The translations under genes and the position numbers were made by a program. From an uncultured Alphaproteobacteria bacterium (GTDB taxonomy: Bacteria > Pseudomonadota > Alphaproteobacteria > Rhodobacterales > Rhodobacteraceae): DNA of 64,000 nt. The stretch is taken from contig CABZEW010000003.1 of the NCBI GenBank assembly GCA_902524845.1, positions 1 through 64,000 on the forward strand. Reading direction: 5' to 3'. The first letter of the stretch is position 1. Each line of letters begins with the position of its first letter. Positions 47,934 to 57,892 of this stretch are shown here, in pieces. Below the pieces are notes generated by a model. It was given only the letters and a program-made list of their open reading frames with translations, was not told the origin of the DNA and searched no databases.

Positions 47934-48441
47934 ATGTTTGCTCTGTTTCGATCAACTCCACAAAATCTAAACAAGATCTTTTCCATGCCTGCCGCTTTGG
48001 ATGTAGACTCCTTTTTTGTAGGATTGTCCCGACCCTTAGTCCAAAAAAACCAGGATTTTCATCTGCCGGTCGTGCATAGATCCTGGTTCCACAGCTACCA
48101 CAAAATGCTAACTCACGTTTCGCTCCGCTATCGGCCGTTTTAATATAAAAGCTTAATTTTCCCTTGGTTAGCTTAAAGCTATTGTTAACAGCACCGACGA
48201 CATAGCCAAATGCTGTACCTGAATTTATCTGACAATCTGTGCAATGGCAGATCGTTGACGTAGTGGGATCAATATCAGCTTTAAACTCAATTTGTCCGCA
48301 CAGACATTTCCCGTCTATATTCATTTTTTTTCTCAATTTATTTTTACACTTTATAGAGTATGGAGCCTTAAAGCATTTGAGTGCAACCAATTTTAAAAAT
48401 AATCCTAGTAAGATCATGGAATTTATATAGAAACAACTCAT
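47914..48441 (-). CDS. GFA-like/DUF636 (glutathione-dependent formaldehyde-activating-like) protein
   Basis: DGKCLCGQIEFKADIDPTTSTICHCTDCQINSGTAFGYVV zinc-binding motif; real start probably internal (MNIDGKCLCG). Confidence 0.8.
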   Translation of the reverse strand: MSCFYINSMILLGLFLKLVALKCFKAPYSIKCKNKLRKKMNIDGKCLCGQIEFKADIDPTTSTICHCTDCQINSGTAFGYVVGAVNNSFKLTKGKLSFYIKTADSGAKRELAFCGSCGTRIYARPADENPGFFGLRVGTILQKRSLHPKRQAWKRSCLDFVELIETEQTFETQPR

Positions 48442-49351
48442 GCTTAATTTTAATCGCCGCTATTTGGGAGTTCTTGTAGCTCTAATAACAGTTTCTATCT
48501 GGGCTGTATTTATAGTTGCTACAAGATTTTCTGTGAGTACCAATTTCACAGTCGAGGAGGTTTTATTTCTACGACTGGTGCCGAGCACCTTAATTATGGC
48601 ACCTTTTATGATCAAATATGATTTGATCCCCAGAGGGCTATCTTGGTTTAAGGCTGGAATGCTTATGATTGGAGCCAGTGCTATTTTTCCCTATATTGTA
48701 TCAAGTGGACTATACTTTGCGCCAGCATCCGATGGCGGGGTTCTTGCTCCTGGCATGCTACCCTTTTGGACCGCGCTAGCAGCGTTTTTAATATTAGGAG
48801 AAAAATTAGAAAAGGTGCGGCGCACTGGATTACTTATTATATTGATTGGTGCACTTATGGTTGGTTTATGGCAAATTATATTTAACTCTGATGAAGGGGT
48901 GTGGAGAGGTCATATTCTTTTTTTAATTGGTTCAGGATTGTTTGCTATATATTCAGTTATCTTTCGTCAAAGTGGACTTTCCCCGCTTCATGGTCTTTTA
49001 ATAGGTTTATTTTGGGGCACTTTATTCATCACTCCAATTCTACTCCTAACAGGAAGGGTTAACTTCAGCGATGTATCTGTTTTCGATATAGGGATTACCA
49101 TATTTATTCAAAGTTTTATAATTGGTATTTTAGCCACTATTCTTTTCAACTATGGCGTTCGTCTTATAGGGGCATCAGAAATGGGTGCCTTTGGCGCACT
49201 TACACCAATACTTGCCATGATAGGAGGAATATTGTTTTTAAATGAGGCCGTACCAGTAATTAAGATGGCCGGCATTTTTTTGGTGGCCATTGGTGTATTC
49301 TTAGCTTCCGGAATAATAAACCAGAAAAGCTATCAAAACCAAAACTCATAA
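48440..49351 (+). CDS. EamA/DMT family transporter
   Basis: 303 aa DMT protein. Confidence 0.85.
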   Translation: MLNFNRRYLGVLVALITVSIWAVFIVATRFSVSTNFTVEEVLFLRLVPSTLIMAPFMIKYDLIPRGLSWFKAGMLMIGASAIFPYIVSSGLYFAPASDGGVLAPGMLPFWTALAAFLILGEKLEKVRRTGLLIILIGALMVGLWQIIFNSDEGVWRGHILFLIGSGLFAIYSVIFRQSGLSPLHGLLIGLFWGTLFITPILLLTGRVNFSDVSVFDIGITIFIQSFIIGILATILFNYGVRLIGASEMGAFGALTPILAMIGGILFLNEAVPVIKMAGIFLVAIGVFLASGIINQKSYQNQNS

Positions 49352-49442
49352 TGAAGAGAGGGTTTATAAGCAATATCAGATAAACTAATTTGACTGACTA
49401 AATTTTAAAACTAATCTTATGTAATCAAACTAGGATCAAACT

Positions 49443-50978
49443 TTGGAAACAATATTGTTATGGATGGCAGCTGCTCTTTTTGCGGGCTATCTATGTAGGT
49501 TGATATTTATACCTACTATCGTGGGATTTATTGCATCGGGCTACTTATTCTCACTTTATGACGGAAGTGGGAAATCATTATTAGAAATACCATCCGAAAT
49601 TGGCGTGGAGCTTCTCTTGTTTTCTATAGGGTTAAAAATAAAGCCCTCAGCATTACTTAATCTATCTCTTTTCTTTGTATTCTTGATGCACTCTTCAGCC
49701 GTTTTTTTCATATTTCTTTTACTTGTTAATCTTGACGTGAGCCTTGAGATAAAAGTGCTCATCTGTTTAGCTTTTACCTTCTCCAGTACAATCATCGCTT
49801 CAAAGACTCTCGAAAATCGAAATGAATTAACTACTTTTCATGGGAGGCTCGCGATATCTATTTTAATCTTTCAAGATATCTTAGCTCTTATAGTCCTCTT
49901 ACTTACAAATGACACATCTTGGACACCTTCAACTCTTTACCTTCTTGCATTACCGTTGTTAATTCCAATATTAAAAATACTATTAGAGAAATTTAACCCC
50001 ACTGAAGAATTGGAATTGATTGCTACAATTTTACTGGCTTTGTTATTGGGTTCTGCTCTCTTTAAATATGCTGGCCTATCAGGAGAAATAGGGGCCCTCA
50101 CTCTAGGTATGTTAATGGCAAACTACAAATCCGCAAAACAGCTGGGAGAAAGAATATGGACAATAAGAGAAATCTTATTAGTGGCTTTTTTCTTTTCACT
50201 AGGAATGAGCTTAGATCTGAATTTGCAAATTATTTACAGTGCAATTTTAATGACGAGCTTAATTTTCATAAAATCGATTGTTTTATTTGGTCTACTCTTA
50301 GTGTTCAAGCTTAGAGCATACACTGCTTTCCTAATAGTCATTTCGTTAGCAACCTATTCAGAGTTCTCATTGATACTAATATCATCTTGGGAAGAAAATG
50401 GACTATTGAACTCAGAAACATTCTCCATTTTAACTTGCACTATTTGCTTAAGCTTTGCATTAGGTGCTATTTTAAATAATTTAGTACATGAACTTTTTGT
50501 AGTACTTGAAAAGTATTTGGTCAGCTTTGAAAGACGTCAGCACCACCCAGACGAGCAACCTCATACATGCGGTGGGGCTGATGTCATGGTTTTGGGTATG
50601 GGGAGAGTAGGTAGTGCGATTTTTGATAATTTATCCGTTAATAATATAAAAGTAGTTGGTTTTGATGCTGATACCAATATCGTTAAGGAACAACTTAAAT
50701 TCGGGAAAAGGGTGACGTTTGCTGATGCAGAAGACCCAGGATTTTGGTCAAAGCTACGATTTGGAAAATTAAAAGCCATTATTTTAGCTCTCCCAGAATT
50801 CCACGCTCAAAATTGGTCCACCCAACAAGCGAGACGCTACGGTTTCAAAGGAAAAATAATTGTACCCACGCGGTCCCAAGGAAATCCCGAAACGCTTCGA
50901 CTTTCAGGAGCTGATGAAATATATGATGCTTATCAAGCAACTGGTATCGGCGTTACTGAAATTTTTCTTAAGGACTAA
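49443..50978 (+). CDS. Cation:proton antiporter (CPA2/Kef-like) with TrkA-N domain
   Basis: 511 aa; N-terminal polytopic exchanger, C-terminal VMVLGMGRVGSAIFDNL..VVGFDAD. Confidence 0.9.
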   Translation: METILLWMAAALFAGYLCRLIFIPTIVGFIASGYLFSLYDGSGKSLLEIPSEIGVELLLFSIGLKIKPSALLNLSLFFVFLMHSSAVFFIFLLLVNLDVSLEIKVLICLAFTFSSTIIASKTLENRNELTTFHGRLAISILIFQDILALIVLLLTNDTSWTPSTLYLLALPLLIPILKILLEKFNPTEELELIATILLALLLGSALFKYAGLSGEIGALTLGMLMANYKSAKQLGERIWTIREILLVAFFFSLGMSLDLNLQIIYSAILMTSLIFIKSIVLFGLLLVFKLRAYTAFLIVISLATYSEFSLILISSWEENGLLNSETFSILTCTICLSFALGAILNNLVHELFVVLEKYLVSFERRQHHPDEQPHTCGGADVMVLGMGRVGSAIFDNLSVNNIKVVGFDADTNIVKEQLKFGKRVTFADAEDPGFWSKLRFGKLKAIILALPEFHAQNWSTQQARRYGFKGKIIVPTRSQGNPETLRLSGADEIYDAYQATGIGVTEIFLKD

Positions 50979-51041
50979 ACTAGTTTTAGGCATTACCATA
51001 AAAGCTAAGCAATAATTAATTTAAATGAAATAGGTAAATTT

Positions 51042-52031
51042 ATGCGGAAAAAGTTATTAACGATATTTGGAGCAAGCGGTTTGGTTGGGTCAAGCATTTT
51101 AAGAGAGGCACTAGAAAGAGGCTATGATGTAAATGGCACACTCAGAAATGTCGAGAACCAAGAGAGGATTGCGAGATTAAAAAACCTTCCCTCTGGCAAG
51201 AATACCAATTTTTTTCCGGCTAATATGAGCGATATCTCCTCATTAGATAACCCTCTCAAAAATGCTGATGCAGCTTTTATCTGTTGCCTTATACCAACAT
51301 ATAAAGGCTTTGATGGAACCCCCGCTAAGGAGCTTAATGACGAAAGAGGGTATAATGAGATCATCAAGCCCACAGTAGATGGCTGCCTGAATATTCTTAA
51401 GACGGCAAAAACAAATAGCGTTCGGAATATTATAATTTGTTCCTCTACTTCTAGTACGAACCCTAGTCCTCCAGTTTTAATAAAAAATGAGCTGGATCAT
51501 TGGTCTGATGAACAAGAGCAATGCAAGTCGAAAAAGTATACATCGGCTGCTAAGACATATATGGAAAAAGCTGCATTTAAGTTTTGTGCTGAAAACAACT
51601 TACGCCTCACTGTTTTTCTACCAACTGGTTTGTATGGCCCAGCGATATTACCAGAGCATTTACAGCATAATCCATTTTTATGGATAAAAAGCGTTCTTCA
51701 AGGGGGAGCTCCAAGACATCAAAAGGTACCAAATGACTCAGCTTCATTAATACACCTCCAAGACTTAGCAAAACTCTTTTTAGCAGCATATGAAAGCCCT
51801 TCAGCTTCTGGTCGATACTTTGGAGTTTTGAAGAGTTTCCATTGGAGTGATATATATATCGAGTGTCAGAAGTTAATACCAGAAATGCAAATGCCTGAAC
51901 CTAATTCAGAAGAGCAAGTGACACCAACCCAATTTGATTTTAGACGAAGGGATAGTCTCGGGGTTAAGATTAGAGACTTTCCAACAATAATGCGTGAAAC
52001 AGTCGATTGGATAAGAAGCAAACCGTTTTGA
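51042..52031 (+). CDS. NAD-dependent epimerase/dihydroflavonol reductase-like (extended SDR)
   Basis: 329 aa; TIFGASGLVGSSILREALERGYDVNGTLRN; YMEKAAFKF. Confidence 0.8.
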   Translation: MRKKLLTIFGASGLVGSSILREALERGYDVNGTLRNVENQERIARLKNLPSGKNTNFFPANMSDISSLDNPLKNADAAFICCLIPTYKGFDGTPAKELNDERGYNEIIKPTVDGCLNILKTAKTNSVRNIIICSSTSSTNPSPPVLIKNELDHWSDEQEQCKSKKYTSAAKTYMEKAAFKFCAENNLRLTVFLPTGLYGPAILPEHLQHNPFLWIKSVLQGGAPRHQKVPNDSASLIHLQDLAKLFLAAYESPSASGRYFGVLKSFHWSDIYIECQKLIPEMQMPEPNSEEQVTPTQFDFRRRDSLGVKIRDFPTIMRETVDWIRSKPF

Positions 52032-52047
52032 AAAGAACCCAGACGGT

Positions 52048-53241
52048 CTATACTGACTTTTCTTTTATTTTATTTATATTGGCTACAAGAACGTAAATGC
52101 CTAGAGCTGCTAACGAAATAGCTGCGAACCAACTGAACGGATTTGAAGTAGAAAATAAAATCCAAAGAAATACAAAATCTTTTTTTTCTGGGTGATGCAA
52201 AATAGTATTCAAACATTCAATAAGCCAAGCGGCTGAAAAAATCGTAATGAGGGCAGTTACTATCGTTTTTAGATAATGGTAAAGCACTCCCCGCTTGCTT
52301 TTAGATGTGATGAAATCACTTTGATCAATGAAAAAACCAGTCAATCCCTTGGGAAAATAAAGTACGAAAATCATTAGAATTATTCCTTGATATAACGACC
52401 AGATTTCTGTGCTATTGCTTAACACGATGCTAGATAATGAAAAAATAGTAGCGCCTATAATTGGCCCTAAAAAGTATCCAGTACCCCCAATAAAGGTTGC
52501 AGATAGAATGTTAAAAGACTCACGGAGACTGAATACTTCAGGGGAAACTAGTTCAAAGTTGATTACAAACAAAGTTCCAGCAATTCCTGCTATAAATCCT
52601 GAAAAACAGAAAGAGAGATACCTAACCATATAGATCGAGTAACCAATATATTCTGTCCTGGAGGGGTTTTCTCTAACGGCATTACACATTTTGCCAAGCG
52701 GGCTTTGTAGAAAATAATAAGAAACATATAGTGATATGAATAACCACGTCATCACAATGAGGCATACTGATTTTTTGCTATTATAGTCGAACCTAAAAAA
52801 ATCTGTATTGAGAGTCCTATCTACTGTCATACCTCCTAAAACACTTGGGAATGATATACTGAAAGAATTGACAAGCTCTAGTATAGCTAACGTCAACATT
52901 GCGAAAATCATACCAGCTCGTTGTACGGAAAAATACCCAATTATGCTTGCCAAGATTAAACCTGCAAACCCACCTAATAGGGGTAAAATTGGTAAAGGCA
53001 TATATAAATCACCTTTGTTAATCTGCAACAAAATCATCCCAGAAAAATAACTTCCCGCTCCCATAAAGATTGAATGCCCTAAATTCAATAGTCCCGTCTG
53101 CCCAAGAAGCTGGTTAAAACTTATTGCAAAAATGATCGTTATGCCAACTTGGCTTAAAAGCATCAAATGCCCATCTCTGGAAACCAACATTGGCATCGAG
53201 ACTATAAACAAAAAAATCAACCCCCACATAATTATGTGCAA
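52048..53241 (-). CDS. Branched-chain amino-acid-type ABC permease (LivM-like)
   Basis: 397 aa; LLGQTGLLNLGHSIFMGAGSYFSG, GMIFAMLTLAI, TFIGGTGYFLGPIIGA. Confidence 0.85.
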   Translation of the reverse strand: MHIIMWGLIFLFIVSMPMLVSRDGHLMLLSQVGITIIFAISFNQLLGQTGLLNLGHSIFMGAGSYFSGMILLQINKGDLYMPLPILPLLGGFAGLILASIIGYFSVQRAGMIFAMLTLAILELVNSFSISFPSVLGGMTVDRTLNTDFFRFDYNSKKSVCLIVMTWLFISLYVSYYFLQSPLGKMCNAVRENPSRTEYIGYSIYMVRYLSFCFSGFIAGIAGTLFVINFELVSPEVFSLRESFNILSATFIGGTGYFLGPIIGATIFSLSSIVLSNSTEIWSLYQGIILMIFVLYFPKGLTGFFIDQSDFITSKSKRGVLYHYLKTIVTALITIFSAAWLIECLNTILHHPEKKDFVFLWILFSTSNPFSWFAAISLAALGIYVLVANINKIKEKSV

Positions 53242-53275
53242 GGGTTTTTTGTGAGAGATGATCGAAAAAATACTA

Positions 53276-54514
53276 CTAAAACTCTAGAGATATTTTCTTC
53301 ATGGCGTATTCTACGGCATCGAGTGTCATATCCACATCTTCGGCGGTATGGGCCAGAGACAGAAACATATTGTGCCAAGGATGAAAATAAATTCCCTTAC
53401 TTAATAGATATTGCACAAATTTTGACCCTTTCGAAAAACCTTTGTCATCTTCGAACAATATCAAAGGCATCTGCGGAGGACCTGATTGAAATATCTCAAC
53501 TCCGAAATTGTTAGCTATTTGGTGTATGCCGTTCCTAAGATTATTACCCAAGTAATAAATATGAGCTACCACATCTATTTCTTCGATTATTGACAAAGTC
53601 TTCAGGCTAGCGGCCATCGAAGTTGCGTTGCACCAGAAAGAACCAGTTACATAAATTTCACTTGCAGCTTGTTTTAATTTATCAACGCCCACGACTGCAG
53701 ATAAAGGGTATCCATTTCCAATTGCTTTTGAAAAAGCGGTTAGATCTGGCTTGACTCCATAATCAACCCAACTCCCTCTTTTGTTTAGCCTAAAACCCGC
53801 TCTAACATCATCTAGAATAAGAACTGCATTTTTCTTATCACAAATCTCTCGCGCTTTTTCTAAGAAAGTCTTTTTTGGCAATTCTTGATCTCTACGAACA
53901 TCGTGGCGGAATGCAGTCAAGATTATTCCCGCTAGATCAACACCCGCCTTCTTTTCAGCAACTTCAAGGCTAGCACTATCGTTATATTCAAAGAAAATTA
54001 GGTTTGAAGTATCCTCTTCCACTACGCCTGTTGCTACGGGAGTACACCATGGTGCCGACCCGTGATAAGACCCTTTTGCTACCAATATCTTCTTTTTACC
54101 CGTGGCCGCCCTCGATATGGTTAGACACGTGGTCGTGGCATCGGTACCATTTTTGGCAAATAGAGCCCAATCGGCACTATCGACCAGCATTGTTATTTTT
54201 TCCGCTAGATCCACTACTAATGCCGACGGACCATTACCTAAGTCTAATTTTTCACGTTGCTCATTAACGGCGTGATCGACATCCGCATTTTTATAGCCAA
54301 GTATATTGGGTCCATAGCCACACATAAAGTCAATGTAACAGTTCCCATCTAAATCCCAAATTCTTGAGCCCTTTGCTTTCGAAAAAAATTGAGGATAACC
54401 ATAGGGAAGCTTTTTTACATGCATATGACCCCACATACCACCTGGAATAAAAGCCTCTGCCTTTTTTCTAAGCAAAAGATCATTCTTTAATTTAGTATCG
54501 TGCTGCTTGTTCAA
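53276..54514 (-). CDS. Class-III aminotransferase, glutamate-1-semialdehyde aminomutase-like
   Basis: 412 aa; CGYGPNILGYKNADVDHAV, LILDDVRAGFR, DLTAFSKAIGNGYPLSAVVG. Confidence 0.9.
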   Translation of the reverse strand: MNKQHDTKLKNDLLLRKKAEAFIPGGMWGHMHVKKLPYGYPQFFSKAKGSRIWDLDGNCYIDFMCGYGPNILGYKNADVDHAVNEQREKLDLGNGPSALVVDLAEKITMLVDSADWALFAKNGTDATTTCLTISRAATGKKKILVAKGSYHGSAPWCTPVATGVVEEDTSNLIFFEYNDSASLEVAEKKAGVDLAGIILTAFRHDVRRDQELPKKTFLEKAREICDKKNAVLILDDVRAGFRLNKRGSWVDYGVKPDLTAFSKAIGNGYPLSAVVGVDKLKQAASEIYVTGSFWCNATSMAASLKTLSIIEEIDVVAHIYYLGNNLRNGIHQIANNFGVEIFQSGPPQMPLILFEDDKGFSKGSKFVQYLLSKGIYFHPWHNMFLSLAHTAEDVDMTLDAVEYAMKKISLEF

Positions 54515-54593
54515 TTAGGTACCTTTTCATATAAAACTTTAAAATAATCTAAAAATAAGTTTAATAAAAGAAATCTGTCTTTGGAAGGCACTA

Positions 54594-56201
54594 ATGACAA
54601 AAAATAACTTTATGAACTTAAAAAAAAATATTGAAATTCATTTTGATGGTCGGGAACTTTTATGTTTTGGAAATAGACCAAATGACTTCCTTGAAATTTT
54701 TAAAAAAGTAGTAAAAAAGCACCCAACTAGAATAGCTCTTTGTTTTAAGAAAAAAATTATTACCTACAAACAACTTGATGAGTTGTCCGAAAACTTTGCT
54801 GGAGGATTATTGGAATCTGGGCTGAAAGAGAAAAATATTCTTGTTATCAATATTGTAAATAGCATTGAATTTGTAGTGGCGCTTTTTGCTTCATTCAAAA
54901 TTGGTCTTATCGCAATGCCAGTCGGTCATAGACACAAAAAAGAAGAGCTCATTTCCCTTTATGATGATGCAGTGGTTCACGCAGTTATATTTGATAAAGA
55001 AACAGAAAAACAACAACCCTCTAGCAATAATAAAAGTCCGATACTATTTATTAGTACGTTTGATAAAACAAACATTAATTGTCTGAAATTTAATGAATTA
55101 CTTCGACGAGGGAGTAAGCAAAAAATTGTTTTAAAAAACATTCATGAGGAAGAGCCGGCGATACTACTTTACACGTCTGGCACGACTGGTCGTCCCAAGG
55201 GAGCTGTGCTTACCCATCTCGGACTCGTTCATTCTTTTCTTCATTTTCAAATGGAGCTGAAACTTCAAGATGGTGAATGCACTATTCTTGCCGTGCCTGC
55301 AAGTCACGTTACCGGACTAGTAGCTCAAATCCTGACTTTAATTGGATGCGCAGGGAAAATTGTCATAATGGAGCATTTTGAAGTACAAGAGTTTGTAATA
55401 CTTGCAAAAAAGCATAGATTAACATACGCGATACTTGTTCCAGCCATGTACGCATTACTGCTCCATCGTAATGCATTAACTGCTACAGATTTAAAATCAT
55501 GGAGAGTTGGTGCGTTTGGCGGAGCTCCCATGCCAGATGCCGTCAGAAAGGAATTAGCTTCCAAGCTACCGTTACTGAGTCTGAATAATGCTTACGGTGC
55601 AACTGAAACTACTTCCCCTACTACAATAATTCCTATTGATTGCAATGACCCGGGTGATAGTGTTGGTTTTGTTGTACCGTGCGGTAAAATTAAGATTGTG
55701 GACGAAAATAAGCATGAGGTAAAACAGGGTGAGGCTGGCGAGCTTTGGATTAAAGGTCCGATGGTCGTGCCAGGATATTGGAAAAACGAACAGGCAAGTG
55801 AAAGCTCTTTTGAGAGTGGATATTGGAAGTCAGGTGATATCGCTAGTAAAGATGAAAATGGCTTTATACGTATTCATGACCGGAAAAAAGACATGATAAA
55901 TCGGGGAGGCTATAAAATTTTTAGTGCCGAAATAGAAAACCTAATGATGTTAATGGACGAAGTCCAAGAGGCCGCTTTGGTTCCATATCCTTGCCCCATT
56001 CTAGGTGAAAGATCACACGCTTTTATTTTTTCTTCGTCAAATGCAATTGACCCCAATAAAATCCGACGCGAGTTATTGGGAAAAGTTGCTGATTATAAGG
56101 TTCCAGACAAAATTACGATTACCCATTTACCTCTCCCACGGAATGTGAATGGTAAAATAACTAAGGCTCCCTTGAGGGATGTTGCGCAAAAATCAATCTA
56201 A
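54594..56201 (+). CDS. AMP-dependent acyl-CoA synthetase/ligase
   Basis: 535 aa; LLYTSGTTGRPKGAVLTHLG, YWKSGDIASKDENGFIRIHDRKKDMINRGGYKIFSAEIE. Confidence 0.95.
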   Translation: MTKNNFMNLKKNIEIHFDGRELLCFGNRPNDFLEIFKKVVKKHPTRIALCFKKKIITYKQLDELSENFAGGLLESGLKEKNILVINIVNSIEFVVALFASFKIGLIAMPVGHRHKKEELISLYDDAVVHAVIFDKETEKQQPSSNNKSPILFISTFDKTNINCLKFNELLRRGSKQKIVLKNIHEEEPAILLYTSGTTGRPKGAVLTHLGLVHSFLHFQMELKLQDGECTILAVPASHVTGLVAQILTLIGCAGKIVIMEHFEVQEFVILAKKHRLTYAILVPAMYALLLHRNALTATDLKSWRVGAFGGAPMPDAVRKELASKLPLLSLNNAYGATETTSPTTIIPIDCNDPGDSVGFVVPCGKIKIVDENKHEVKQGEAGELWIKGPMVVPGYWKNEQASESSFESGYWKSGDIASKDENGFIRIHDRKKDMINRGGYKIFSAEIENLMMLMDEVQEAALVPYPCPILGERSHAFIFSSSNAIDPNKIRRELLGKVADYKVPDKITITHLPLPRNVNGKITKAPLRDVAQKSI

Positions 56202-56298
56202 TATTCACATATTTATCTTTAAAGATTTTAGCACTTTAGATTATGTTTTGATTTGCAAACTTTGATAAGAGCTTACTTAAATCAAAAAAGGATATATT

Positions 56299-56544
56299 TT
56301 GAACGATAATTACGAGAATTTATTTTATAACATAAAAGAACCTATCGTCTGTGAAACGTGTTTCAAAGAATACGAAACTATACAGAACCCCGATATAGCT
56401 CTTCGAGACTATGTAAGAGTCGATGTCGGGTTTACTCAGATTGGTATTCAAATATGGTGTCAACGTCATAACAGAAATGTTTGTCACATTGATTTTGAGG
56501 GTAACAGACCTGCAGCTGACTTCAGAAGCATGGAAAAGAAATAA
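56299..56544 (+). CDS. Small CxxC-containing protein of unknown function
   Basis: 81 aa; CETC and CQRHNRNVCH; TTG start; immediately precedes next small ORF. Confidence 0.5.
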   Translation: MNDNYENLFYNIKEPIVCETCFKEYETIQNPDIALRDYVRVDVGFTQIGIQIWCQRHNRNVCHIDFEGNRPAADFRSMEKK

Positions 56545-56546
56545 AA

Positions 56547-56813
56547 ATGCAGAAGTTTTTTTATAACCTACCGAAAGCAAAGTGTGACTTTTGCAAGGCA
56601 ACAGAAAACCCGCATCCTGATTATGATGAAACTATTCCAATAACTAGGATAAATATTGGGAAAAAAAGAAAATTAAACCTTTGTATAAATTGTTTTTTTA
56701 TGCATAAAGAATTTTGTGAGAAAAAAGAGCAACCCTTTGTTCCCTACCTATCAAAGCTGAATAACTTGTCTCTTATTTTAGATAAAGCTAGCAAGAAAAA
56801 TTCTAATACCTAG
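56547..56813 (+). CDS. Small zinc-ribbon-like protein of unknown function
   Basis: 88 aa; CDFC...CINC metal-binding pairs. Confidence 0.55.
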   Translation: MQKFFYNLPKAKCDFCKATENPHPDYDETIPITRINIGKKRKLNLCINCFFMHKEFCEKKEQPFVPYLSKLNNLSLILDKASKKNSNT

Positions 56814-56824
56814 TTGATACATAT

Positions 56825-57772
56825 ATGAAAAAGAAAAAGATTGTAATAATTGGTGCAGGCGTCTCGGGATTATTATGTGGCAAAAGATTAACCGAGGCTG
56901 GCTATTCTGTTCTTTTAATTGATAAGGGGAGAAATGTAGGTGGAAGGCTTAGTACAAGAAGAACTGATGGTGCCATATTCCATCATGGAGCAAGTTCTTT
57001 ACCTGACTTTTACAAACATAAAGATTTGCCAAAATTTGGACTCGGAATGCTTAAAAGAGCTGAAAATGAGAAAATTATTCAGCGCAAAGGGGATTTATTT
57101 GAACCTGTAAGTTCCGTTTCGGACCTCGTAAGTTTTTTCGCTTCAGGTTTGAAAATACAGGAAGGATGCGAGGCTACACACTTAAATTTACAAAGTAGGA
57201 CAATCGATGTGAGTTTAAGGAATAATAATCATAAGGAAATACCATATGATTTTTTAATCGTCTCAATCCCACCAAATCAAGCCAAATCTCTAATTAATAA
57301 CCAAATCAATAGATTTGAAAATTACCTTAGTGAAGTCGAAATGAGGAGCTCTGCTACCGCTCTTTTTTCCTTTGATCTAAACCCTGCACACATTAAAGAG
57401 ACCTTTTTCTCAAACGAGAGAGTTCAGATTCAAGTAGAAAACAACAGATTCAAATGCGAACAAAAACTTCTTTGTTTGACTGTTCATACCAAAGAACCTT
57501 TTGCTAGAGAAGTGGTAAATAATGATAAGCGTAAAATTAGAGAGATCTTATTTGGAGAACTTTCAAGTATCTTTCCAGTCTTGCTACCAAAACCAACTTA
57601 TGAGGCTGGACATCGGTGGCTCTATGGGTTTACCGAGCGACCTTTAGGGCAGCCCTATCTGTTTTATAAAAAACAAAATGTTGGTTTTTGTGGAGACTGG
57701 TGTTTAGGTGGTACAATCTTAAATGCAGTCTCAAGCGGAGTCAGGTTGGCTGAACAAATTTTAAAAGAATAA
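56825..57772 (+). CDS. FAD-dependent oxidoreductase (renalase-like)
   Basis: 315 aa; IVIIGAGVSGLLCGKRLTEAGYSVLLIDKGRNVGGRLSTRR; C-terminal FCGDWCLGGTILNAVSSG. Confidence 0.9.
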   Translation: MKKKKIVIIGAGVSGLLCGKRLTEAGYSVLLIDKGRNVGGRLSTRRTDGAIFHHGASSLPDFYKHKDLPKFGLGMLKRAENEKIIQRKGDLFEPVSSVSDLVSFFASGLKIQEGCEATHLNLQSRTIDVSLRNNNHKEIPYDFLIVSIPPNQAKSLINNQINRFENYLSEVEMRSSATALFSFDLNPAHIKETFFSNERVQIQVENNRFKCEQKLLCLTVHTKEPFAREVVNNDKRKIREILFGELSSIFPVLLPKPTYEAGHRWLYGFTERPLGQPYLFYKKQNVGFCGDWCLGGTILNAVSSGVRLAEQILKE

Positions 57773-57892
57773 AATCTAGCGTTTATTTAAATAGAGAGTA
57801 AGCAACAATCGGTAATAAAGGATGCACCTTGTGAAGGCTTAAAAAGGAATAAAATAATTGAAAAACTCTTGGCCAACTACGTATTAAGAGGT

